Source: an uncultured Bacteroidota bacterium
GTDB lineage: Bacteria > Bacteroidota > Bacteroidia > Flavobacteriales > Flavobacteriaceae
Direction: 5' to 3'
NCBI GenBank assembly: GCA_902560025.1
Contig: CACEKL010000018.1
Coordinates: forward strand, 1 to 14,237
Length of the DNA: 14,237 nucleotides
The notes under the pieces: generated by a model
Told to the model about the DNA's origin: nothing
Databases searched by the model: none
The model's input: the letters and a program-made list of their open reading frames with translations, nothing else
Translations under genes and position numbers: made by a program
Shown here: piece after piece, positions 8,231-14,237 of the stretch
Layout of the letters: every line of letters begins with the position of its first letter
Numbering within the stretch: the stretch's first letter is position 1

Positions 8231-8794
8231 TTACAACTTTTTAATAACCTTACACGGATTCCCGTATGCTAACACATTATTTGGTATATCGTTTAAAACG
8301 AGACTGCCTGCTCCAATTGTACTATTACTCCCTATTGTTACTCCTTGACATATTGATGAATTACCTCCAATCCACACGTTATCTCCAACCTTTATAGGAA
8401 GAGCAGTTGTTACGTATTCTCCATTTGGTTTTATTCTTTCATTATGTTTAAGAGGGTGGGAAGGAGTGTAAAAATGGACTCCAGGGCCTATTAAAACATT
8501 TGAGCCGATTTCTATTTTATTATTATCAATAAAAACACAATTAAAATTAATAAAAGTGTTTTTACCAATTGAAATATTAGTACCATAGTCACAATAAAAT
8601 GGAGATTCAATCCAAACTCCGTCATCAATTTTTCCTAATAGATTTTTAAGAATAATAAATCTTCTGTTAAGGTTATCTGATGTAATTGAGTTTAACTCCT
8701 TAAGTGATTTTCTACACTCTTTATGAAGTTTAATAAGCTCTGGGTCTCTTGCATAATAAGTCTCACCCGATAGCATTTTTTCTTTTTCAGTCAT
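8231..8794 (-). CDS. Maltose/galactoside O-acetyltransferase-like enzyme (left-handed beta-helix)
   Basis: 187 residues from the ATG at 8794. An ATG 24 bases upstream is in frame, but [20 protein letters not shown] is the usual family start (Mac domain), so I prefer the shorter form. The body consists of hexapeptide repeats: ISIGKNTFI, IEIGSNVLIGPG, IKVGDNVWIGGNSSICQGVTIGSNSTIGAGSLV, ending YGNPCKVIKKL. H113 in YTPSHPL corresponds to the catalytic histidine of LacA/Maa enzymes. These trimeric cytosolic enzymes move acetyl from acetyl-CoA to a sugar hydroxyl; the sugar here is unknown, and NodL-type chitooligosaccharide or envelope sugars are alternatives. The start overlaps the end of the upstream peptidase gene by eight bases (ATGACTGA), so the two are translationally coupled. 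Confidence 0.88.
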   Translation of the reverse strand: MTEKEKMLSGETYYARDPELIKLHKECRKSLKELNSITSDNLNRRFIILKNLLGKIDDGVWIESPFYCDYGTNISIGKNTFINFNCVFIDNNKIEIGSNVLIGPGVHFYTPSHPLKHNERIKPNGEYVTTALPIKVGDNVWIGGNSSICQGVTIGSNSTIGAGSLVLNDIPNNVLAYGNPCKVIKKL

Positions 8795-10118
8795 TAAGTC
8801 CTGCTTGCTTAGGTCCAACTAATAACAACTCGGTTTGTCTACCTTTAATATATCTAAATCCATCTTCACCAAAAAATCCTGGAACTTCAAGCATAATTCT
8901 AATGTCCTTTTCCCATTCTTGAATATATACTGTGGTGTTTAACTCAATCGCATAAGCAGTATTATATTGAAGAGGATAATCTCCAGTGAAAGGTACTCCA
9001 CCTTGCGAATCCCACATACCTAGTGTTGTTCCTGCTGAATGCCCATAAGTTCCTAGTGGATGAGTATAAATAGAAGGTCTTAATCCTTCAGCTCTTCCCT
9101 GCTCTAACGATTTTTTTAAAATTTCGTTTCCAGTAGCCCCAAGCTTAAAATTACTTGTAAAAATATCTTGTACTCTGTTTCCTTCATTCATTGCTTCCAC
9201 AAGAAAATCAGGAGGGGCTATCTCACCTGGTTTTAATACATATGCTAATTCTTGTGTATCCGTATTTAATGTTAAATAAGAAATCCCAAAGTCACAGTGA
9301 AGCAAATCCCCAGGTTGAATTATATCAAATTTTGATTTATTATCAAAAGCATACAAATCACTATTATCTTTTCTTTGAACATCCACAGTTGGATGAAACC
9401 ATGTGTCTAGTCCCAGCTCTAAAACTTTTTCTCTCATCCACCAAACGACATCATCAGTTGATGTAATACCGGGTGTTATAACTTTGGTTGAAAATGCTTC
9501 TCTAATAATAGCACTGCTTATTTCTACTAATTGAGAAAACACAGTCATCTCTAATTCAGTTCTGGTCTCAATCCAAGCTATTGCAAGATCCTCAGCTGAC
9601 ACAACCCTTTTTTTGAGTTTTTGAGGTAAAACATTATATAATTGATCGAAATGATATTTGCTTAAACCATCTGCCAAAGATTCATAACTTGATGTATTGA
9701 TCCCAATTTTTTCAGGATTTTTACTTACTATATATTCTTTAAGAGCCTCCCATTGATTTGGTTGCTCATCCTTATTCCATATTGACGGAATGTTATCCCC
9801 AAATGCGTATCTAGCTATTGCAACTGATTCAAATTCTTTAGTTTTTGAATCCAAAGAAAAAACAATGATAGTTGTCCTTCTTGCATTAAGCCATGTTGGA
9901 GGAAGCATAGTTTTGATTATTGGATCTTCATTGTATTCTCTTGCAATTAATACCCACATATCAATTCCGGTTTTTTCCATAAGTTTTGGAAGTAAATTGT
10001 TGAATCTATCTTTTTGTAGCTTATTAATAAACTTGGCTCTTTCTTTGAGTGGAAGGATATCTTGAGAGTTAAGATTTGTAATAAATAGTATCGATATAAT
10101 TATTAATATTTTTCTCAT
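8787..10118 (-). CDS. Secreted M24-family metallopeptidase (Xaa-Pro aminopeptidase/prolidase type)
   Basis: 443 residues with an N-terminal signal peptide ([17 protein letters not shown]). Residues 20-180 are a creatinase/prolidase-like N-terminal domain. The pita-bread catalytic domain follows from about 190. Metal ligands of M24 enzymes can be matched: HCDFG with D276, D287 in LNTDTQE, H360 in [12 protein letters not shown] (H353 being the accessory histidine), E392 in YAIELN, and E411 in IMLEVPGF as the likely last ligand. Such enzymes remove N-terminal residues before proline or split Xaa-Pro dipeptides with two metal ions; the signal peptide puts this one in the periplasm, for peptide use. 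It is the first gene of the minus-strand operon and is divergent from recA across about 54 bases. Confidence 0.88.
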   Translation of the reverse strand: MRKILIIISILFITNLNSQDILPLKERAKFINKLQKDRFNNLLPKLMEKTGIDMWVLIAREYNEDPIIKTMLPPTWLNARRTTIIVFSLDSKTKEFESVAIARYAFGDNIPSIWNKDEQPNQWEALKEYIVSKNPEKIGINTSSYESLADGLSKYHFDQLYNVLPQKLKKRVVSAEDLAIAWIETRTELEMTVFSQLVEISSAIIREAFSTKVITPGITSTDDVVWWMREKVLELGLDTWFHPTVDVQRKDNSDLYAFDNKSKFDIIQPGDLLHCDFGISYLTLNTDTQELAYVLKPGEIAPPDFLVEAMNEGNRVQDIFTSNFKLGATGNEILKKSLEQGRAEGLRPSIYTHPLGTYGHSAGTTLGMWDSQGGVPFTGDYPLQYNTAYAIELNTTVYIQEWEKDIRIMLEVPGFFGEDGFRYIKGRQTELLLVGPKQAGLND

Positions 10119-10120
10119 AG

Positions 10121-10156
10121 TTTGGTAAAATATAAATATAAAAAATATTACTTTAG
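10121..10156 (+). promoter_or_regulatory. Possible recA promoter (weak match)
   Basis: TTTG at 10121-10124 and TACTTTAG at 10149-10156 resemble the Bacteroidota -33 and -7 elements, but the -7 box has one mismatch to TANNTTTG and the 24-base spacing is longer than usual. It would start a transcript about ten bases before the recA ATG. No SOS-type operator is evident. Confidence 0.3.
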
Positions 10157-10172
10157 TGATAAATGTATCAAT

Positions 10173-11175
10173 ATGTCTGAACAGAAAGATTCTAAGCTAA
10201 AAGCACTTAAATTAACACTAGATAAACTTGATAAAACCTACGGAAAGGGCTCAGTAATGAGGCTAGGGGATCAAGAAGTTGAGAAGGTTGAATCAATTTC
10301 TTCAGGCTCAATAGGTATTGATGTTGCTCTTGGAATTGGAGGATATCCAAAAGGTAGAGTTATTGAAATTTATGGTCCTGAATCATCTGGAAAAAACGAC
10401 ACTTACACTACATGCAATTGCTGAGTGTCAAAAGGCTGGTGGAATCGCTGCATTTATAGATGCTGAACATGCCTTTGATCGATTTTATGCAGAAAAACTT
10501 GGAGTTGATTTAGGTGAGTTAGTTATATCACAACCTGATAATGGAGAGCAGGCACTTGAAATTGCTGATAATTTAATTAGATCGGGTGCAGTTGATGCAT
10601 TAGTTATAGATTCAGTTGCAGCCTTAACACCTAAGAGTGAAATTGAAGGAGAGATGGGAGATTCTAAAATGGGATTACATGCAAGATTGATGTCTCAAGC
10701 TTTGAGAAAACTTACATCGTCTATTAGTAAAACAAATTGTACTGTCTTCTTTATAAATCAATTAAGAGAAAAGATTGGTGTTATGTTTGGCAACCCTGAA
10801 ACTACAACTGGAGGAAATGCTTTAAAGTTTTATGCTTCAGTAAGAATTGATATTAGAAGATCTACTCAATTAAAAGATACAGAAGGTGGTGTTCTAGGAA
10901 ACAAGACAAGAGTAAAAATTGTCAAAAATAAAGTTGCTCCGCCATTTAAAACTGCAGAGTTTGATATAATGTATGGTGAGGGAATTTCTAAAACAGGAGA
11001 AATTTTAGATATAGGCGTAGAACTTGATATCATTGAAAAAAGCGGATCTTGGTTCAGCTATGGTGGAAGTAAACTTGGCCAAGGTAGAGACTCTGTAAAA
11101 TCTATCCTAAAAGACAACCCTGAATTAATGGAAGAGTTGGAGCAAAAAATTCTCGAACAACTTAAGTCAGATTAA
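10173..11175 (+). CDS. recA: Recombinase RecA, with one frameshift in the Walker A motif in this sequence
   Basis: RecA forms ATP-dependent filaments on single-stranded DNA for homologous recombination and SOS signalling. The ATG at 10173 gives [20 protein letters not shown] and the family's [13 protein letters not shown] start; the frame is open upstream but that part is not RecA-like. The first frame runs to GPESSGK (68-74) and then into an aberrant [12 protein letters not shown] at 10424. The correct protein resumes in the +1 frame as [15 protein letters not shown], followed by [27 protein letters not shown] (Walker B, D146), [26 protein letters not shown] (L2 loop) and a C-terminal domain to residue 333. 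Deleting one A restores 334 codons exactly. As written, the frameshift removes ATP binding and everything after it, so an error in the sequence is likely. The stop shares TTAA with plsC. Confidence 0.9.
10391..10396 (+). other. recA: Frameshift site in recA (A6 instead of expected A5)
   Basis: GGA-AAA-ACG-ACA would encode the invariant GKTT of the P-loop. The sequence has six A rather than five after GG, giving GGA-AAA-AAC-GAC and a shift exactly at the catalytic lysine/threonine. Confidence 0.85.
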
Positions 11176-11954
11176 GCTAATATTTTTTTCCACTTTTCAG
11201 TTGCTTTAATAGCAGCCTTTCTTGGATCATTTTCTAATTCGACCTTAATTGTATCGAAGGCCTTTTTGGTAAGCATTGGAATATCTTCTTCTTTAAGCCC
11301 ATCAACATTAATCTTGTCTAAAACTTTTACTCTTAATTTTCCAAGTGATCCAAACTTAGGGTACCAAGGATGTTTTAATTTTAAGTCATAAAATACAAGA
11401 GGAATAATTGGTAGATTATTATCAATCGCAATTTTGAAAGCACCTCTTTTAAAATCAGCCAGAAGTATAGTATCATCCAGATAATGAGATTCAGGAAAAA
11501 TACAAACATTATATCCGCGTTTTAACATCTCATTAGCCTTTCCATAAACTTCAAACCTACTTTTAGGGTCTGATCTGTCTACCATTATTGCAGCCCTTTT
11601 GTATACATAACCAAAAAGTGGAATACTATATAGCTCCTTCTTGCCAACAAACATAAATGGTTTTTTATTTGCAATAAGCATTAAAAAAACATCCATATGG
11701 CTTGAGTGATTTGCAATTATAAGGCAATTTGTTTCTGATTTTAATTTTTCTTTATTTTCAACTTCAACATAATAGCCGCTGCCATGTAAAACAATTCTTG
11801 CCCATATGTTCCTAGCAATCCAGAACAATTTCGTATAAGCTTTAGGAAGTAGAAGAACAATTACTAAAAAAGGGAAGTATAAAACAACTTGAATACCAGC
11901 TAGAAAATAGAACCAGGTCTGAAACCATATTTTAAGTAATAGTCTTTTTATCAT
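11172..11954 (-). CDS. plsC: 1-acyl-sn-glycerol-3-phosphate acyltransferase (PlsC-like)
   Basis: 260 residues. Two hydrophobic segments at about 12-37 form the membrane anchor. The acyltransferase signature is NHSSHMD with the catalytic H83-x4-D88 pair, followed by [14 protein letters not shown] (104-117), DRSDPKSR (126-133), FPESHYLDD (153-161) and FKRGAFKIA (168-176). [10 protein letters not shown] closes the domain. The usual phosphate-binding FPEGTR appears here as FPESHY, a variation I note but also recall in other Bacteroidota relatives. The enzyme would acylate lysophosphatidic acid to phosphatidic acid at the inner membrane; transfer to another lyso-lipid is possible. It is convergent with recA (four-base overlap of the stops) and divergent from trpS, with its own promoter box upstream. 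Confidence 0.88.
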   Translation of the reverse strand: MIKRLLLKIWFQTWFYFLAGIQVVLYFPFLVIVLLLPKAYTKLFWIARNIWARIVLHGSGYYVEVENKEKLKSETNCLIIANHSSHMDVFLMLIANKKPFMFVGKKELYSIPLFGYVYKRAAIMVDRSDPKSRFEVYGKANEMLKRGYNVCIFPESHYLDDTILLADFKRGAFKIAIDNNLPIIPLVFYDLKLKHPWYPKFGSLGKLRVKVLDKINVDGLKEEDIPMLTKKAFDTIKVELENDPRKAAIKATEKWKKILA

Positions 11955-11978
11955 GTCCTAATCTTTGACATTATTAAT

Positions 11979-11986
11979 CAAAGGTA
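11979..11986 (-). promoter_or_regulatory. Promoter -7 box (TACCTTTG) of the plsC-like gene
   Basis: On the minus strand TACCTTTG fits TANNTTTG exactly and lies about 25 bases before the ATG at 11954, giving a short leader. I see no good TTTG at the right distance upstream (nearest is GTTG, 15 bases away), so the -33 element is weak. Confidence 0.5.
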
Positions 11987-11994
11987 AAAGGTAT

Positions 11995-12025
11995 TTTGTT
12001 TCAACATAGAAAAAAAATATCTTTG
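11995..12025 (+). promoter_or_regulatory. Bacteroidota sigma-A promoter of trpS
   Basis: TTTG at 11995-11998, 19 bases, then TATCTTTG at 12018-12025: both elements match the Bacteroidota consensus (TTTG / TANNTTTG) exactly and the spacing is ideal. Transcription would begin a few bases downstream, about 10-12 bases before the ATG at 12043, leaving no room for a leader-based attenuator or T-box. It lies back to back with the plsC promoter. Confidence 0.75.
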
Positions 12026-12042
12026 TTTAGAAAAATTCATTC

Positions 12043-13011
12043 ATGGCCAAAATACTAACTGGCATTCAATCAACTGGAACACCCCACCTTGGCAATATTC
12101 TTGGAGCTATTATTCCTGCAATAAAAATGGCAAATGAATCAAATGAAGAATCTTATCTCTTTATTGCCAATATGCACTCATTAACTCAGATTAAAGATAA
12201 AAAGACTTTAAATGACAATACATTTGCAACTGCAGCTACATGGCTAGCATTTGATTTAGATCCAAAAAAAAGTTGTTTCTACAGACAAAGTGATGTTCCA
12301 GAAGTAACAGAACTGGCCTGGTATTTAAGCTGTTTTTTTCCATACCAACGGTTAAAGCTTGCACATTCATTTAAGGATAAAGCAGAAAATTTAAAAGATA
12401 TAAACTCTGGTCTTTTTTCATATCCTATGCTTATGTCTGCAGATATTTTAATCTATGACGCAAATATAGTTCCTGTAGGCAAAGACCAACTTCAACATCT
12501 TGAGATGACAAGAGATGTTGCGGCAAGATTTAACCACCTTATGGGTGAAACGTTTATAATACCTGAGGCTAAGATTCAAGATGATAGTAATTATGTAACT
12601 GGTACTGATGGTCAAAAAATGAGTAAGTCCAAGGGTAATACAATTGATATTTTTGTAGATGATAAAGCCTTAAAAAAACAAATAATGAAAATTCAAACTA
12701 AATCTTTATCTGTTGATGAGGCAAAAGATCCAAATGATTGTAATGTATTCAAATTGTATAAGATAATCGCATCAGAAGATGATGTAAAAAATCTTAGTTT
12801 AAGATATACTAAGGGAGGTATAGGATATGGAGAGGCTAAAGAAATCTTATATTCTGAAATAATAAGTAAATATGCTGAGAATCGAAAAAAATTTTTCGAA
12901 TTGATGGATGATAAGCAGGTGGTTGAGGACTTGTTAATTGATGGTGCAAAAAAGGCTAGGGTTCAAGCTCAGAAAGTTCTTAAAAGAGTAAGAGCTAATG
13001 TTGGTTATTAA
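12043..13011 (+). CDS. trpS: Tryptophanyl-tRNA synthetase
   Basis: 322 residues, the usual length for bacterial TrpRS. Class I signatures are clear: TGIQSTGTPHLGN (6-18), whose PHLGN is the HIGH-type motif, and GQKMSKSKGNTI (190-201) with KMSKS at 192-196. PVGKDQLQHLEMTRD (144-158) and SADILIYDANIVPVG are typical of the tryptophan/tyrosine synthetase active site. It charges tRNA-Trp with tryptophan in the cytosol. It is transcribed from its own near-perfect promoter. The HU/SPOR gene follows after 23 bases including a T9 run but no stem, so readthrough into that gene is likely. Confidence 0.97.
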   Translation: MAKILTGIQSTGTPHLGNILGAIIPAIKMANESNEESYLFIANMHSLTQIKDKKTLNDNTFATAATWLAFDLDPKKSCFYRQSDVPEVTELAWYLSCFFPYQRLKLAHSFKDKAENLKDINSGLFSYPMLMSADILIYDANIVPVGKDQLQHLEMTRDVAARFNHLMGETFIIPEAKIQDDSNYVTGTDGQKMSKSKGNTIDIFVDDKALKKQIMKIQTKSLSVDEAKDPNDCNVFKLYKIIASEDDVKNLSLRYTKGGIGYGEAKEILYSEIISKYAENRKKFFELMDDKQVVEDLLIDGAKKARVQAQKVLKRVRANVGY

Positions 13012-13034
13012 GTGTTTTTTTTTAAATTTACTTA

Positions 13035-13934
13035 ATGACAATTTTCAAAGAAATTTATGATTTATTATACAATAATGATTGTGTAATTGTTCCTGAATTT
13101 GGTGCGTTTGTTCTGAAAAGTCATTCTGCATATATTAAAGATGACACGTTTTACCCCCCTAGAAAAGTCATATCTTTTAATGTGATGCTTGATGAAAATG
13201 ATGGATTATTAGTAAAGCATTTAAGTAATTCTAGAAATATATCATATAAAAAAGCTTTAAAGACTATAAATGATGAGACTCAATCTTTGAAAAATGAATT
13301 GTCAGCAGACAAAAAAATTAAAATAGATCCTCTAGGTTATATAGAATTGTCTTCAGAAGGCAACTTAGTGTTTTACCCTGAAGAGTCGATAAATTTTGAG
13401 TCTAACTCATTTGGGCTTAAATCATTCTCAAAACAGCCAATTTTAAAATCAGTTAAAAAAGATGCTTCATTTAAAACTGCGTCTAACACAACTCCAGTTT
13501 TGAGATATGCTGCAATGTTTATAGCATTAATTGGTTTCAGTTATTTTGGATACTTTAATTATTCAAATTATTTGGACAACGAAAGGATAAAAAATATTGC
13601 TATTGCTCAGGATCAGATTCTTCAAAATGTTCAGGCTGCTACGTTTAATATAGGAGAGCTTCCAACAATTAGCCTTAAGGTTACTGCTCCTATCGAAAAT
13701 ACCAATAAGATCTATTTTAGTGTTATTGCCGGATCATTTAGATCTAAAATAAATGCTGAAAAGCATTTAAATCATCTTATCAGTAAGGGGTTTAAAGCTT
13801 CATATACTGCTATAAATCCAAGGGGCCTTTTTAGGGTAGCATATGCAAGATTAGACTCTAGAAAGAAAGCTTATTCGCTAATTGCTGAAATAAAAGAAAA
13901 TGGTGAAGATGCATGGTTATTAATTGAAGATTAG
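13035..13934 (+). CDS. HU-like (CCDC81-type) and SPOR-domain membrane protein
   Basis: 299 residues. The N-terminal half (1-115) resembles the paired prokaryotic CCDC81-type HU-like domains found in Bacteroidota: CVIVPEFGAFVLKSHSAYI, PPRKVISFNVML, GLLVKHLS, KKIKIDPLGYIELSSEGNLVFYP. A low-complexity linker leads to one membrane segment (about 154-174), then a periplasmic stalk and a C-terminal SPOR domain (about 225-298: YFSVIAGSFRSKINAEKHL, GFKASYTAINPRGLFRVAYARL). SPOR domains bind glycan strands stripped of stem peptides at division sites, so the protein probably links a cytosolic HU-like module to septal peptidoglycan. What the HU-like half binds (DNA or protein) is not known to me. It follows trpS by 23 bases and ends three bases from a convergent EnvC-like gene. 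Confidence 0.85.
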   Translation: MTIFKEIYDLLYNNDCVIVPEFGAFVLKSHSAYIKDDTFYPPRKVISFNVMLDENDGLLVKHLSNSRNISYKKALKTINDETQSLKNELSADKKIKIDPLGYIELSSEGNLVFYPEESINFESNSFGLKSFSKQPILKSVKKDASFKTASNTTPVLRYAAMFIALIGFSYFGYFNYSNYLDNERIKNIAIAQDQILQNVQAATFNIGELPTISLKVTAPIENTNKIYFSVIAGSFRSKINAEKHLNHLISKGFKASYTAINPRGLFRVAYARLDSRKKAYSLIAEIKENGEDAWLLIED

Positions 13935-13937
13935 TAA

Positions 13938-14237
13938 TTATCTAGCTAACCAAATCGTTGGATTTTCAGGCTTTAATTCGTTAAAAATATTAAACTTCAA
14001 AACAGTTTTTCCTGTGGATTCATTTGTAAAGATTATCCCAACCTCATCATTGGCCATAACCTTATCCCCTTTCTTAACAAAAATGCTGGACAGGTTTTGA
14101 TAGTTTGAAATATATTTTCCATGTCTTATTAATACTCCTGGATTACCACCAGAAAATCCATATACAGAAAGAACCTCTCCTTCGAATACTGAGTAAGCAA
14201 TTGAGTTAGCTGACGTAGCAATTGAAATCCCATTACT
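13938..14237 (-). CDS. Degenerate M23/EnvC-like murein hydrolase activator, C-terminal part (5' end outside window)
   Basis: The frame is open from the right edge to a TAA at 13938, giving the last 99 residues. They match the C-terminus of a LytM/M23 domain: SIAYSVFEGEVLSVYGFSG, then PGVLIRHGKYISNYQNLSSI, VKKGDKVMANDEVGIIFTN, and an ending NPTIWLAR. In active M23 enzymes the block before the end carries an H-x-H zinc motif (HLHFEI); here it is TVLKFNIF with no histidine. This is the pattern of EnvC-type proteins, which do not cut peptidoglycan but activate amidases at the septum. The upstream metal ligands and the coiled coil lie outside the window. Its position beside the SPOR gene supports a division role. 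No room remains for a terminator between the two. Confidence 0.75.
   Translation of the reverse strand, partial: SNGISIATSANSIAYSVFEGEVLSVYGFSGGNPGVLIRHGKYISNYQNLSSIFVKKGDKVMANDEVGIIFTNESTGKTVLKFNIFNELKPENPTIWLAR

Noticed and set aside
8795..8818. Longer start of the sugar acetyltransferase (eight extra residues)
   Set aside because: The family begins at MTEKEKML, and the shorter start gives an eight-base ATGACTGA overlap typical of coupled genes.
9790..10065. Antisense open frame (91 codons) opposite the M24 peptidase
   Set aside because: It lies wholly opposite a well-supported gene with catalytic motifs, has no recognisable domain and no promoter.
10122..10172. Seventeen-codon N-terminal extension of recA from the ATG at 10122
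   Set aside because: The extension is lysine/tyrosine-rich, unlike any RecA start, and covers the likely promoter; MSEQKDSK from 10173 fits the family.
10391..10397. A-AAA-AAC, a canonical -1 ribosomal slippery heptamer, in frame in recA
   Set aside because: A -1 shift leads to a short non-RecA frame ending in a stop near 10457. Restoring RecA needs +1 (or -2), so programmed -1 frameshifting does not explain the gene.
13012..13034. T9 run after trpS as an intrinsic terminator
   Set aside because: There is no stem before the T-run, and the next gene begins within 23 bases.

Overview
This is an AT-rich window (roughly 30% G+C by eye) that reads as the chromosome of a marine-type flavobacterium (Bacteroidota, Flavobacteriia). 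The evidence is the Bacteroidota promoter pattern (TTTG about 19 bases before TANNTTTG) upstream of trpS, SusC-like plug domains, several outer-envelope lipoproteins, an HU-like/transmembrane/SPOR protein of the kind typical of this phylum, and frequent TTG/GTG starts. Gene density is very high and no gap exceeds 150 bases. I see no tRNA, rRNA, CRISPR array, insertion sequence, phage gene or origin.

Positions 1-3294 (+ strand) hold an envelope cluster whose function I cannot name. It has two tandem stand-alone TonB-receptor plug-domain proteins (the first cut by the window edge, the second ending in nine lysines), a TlpA/ResA-type thioredoxin lipoprotein, a sialidase-like beta-propeller lipoprotein with a striking C-x-C-C motif, and a second propeller-like lipoprotein. 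The three lipoprotein genes are almost abutting and look like one operon. This is the least described part of the window and the best candidate for a new system, possibly thiol or metal handling at the envelope.

Positions 3295-4886 hold a minus-strand LpxR-type lipid A deacylase with its own long-loop terminator and a divergent GNAT acetyltransferase. Positions 4883-10118 are a minus-strand operon, read from right to left: a secreted M24 Xaa-Pro-type peptidase, a maltose/galactoside O-acetyltransferase-like enzyme, the rhodanese-type tRNA U34 hydroxylase TrhO, and the bifunctional penicillin-binding protein 1A. Positions 10119-14237 hold recA (+), plsC-like acyltransferase (-), trpS (+), the HU/SPOR protein (+) and the C-terminus of a degenerate M23/EnvC-like protein (-). 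PBP1A, the SPOR protein and the EnvC-like protein all point to peptidoglycan synthesis and division.

Two otherwise excellent genes are broken in this sequence. trhO carries two frameshifts and recA one (inside its Walker A motif). All three are a single extra A in a coding-strand A-run, and removing one base at each gives full-length proteins of 344 and 333 residues. Consensus sequencing or assembly error is the simplest explanation. Recent real mutation, or rescue by transcript slippage, remains possible.
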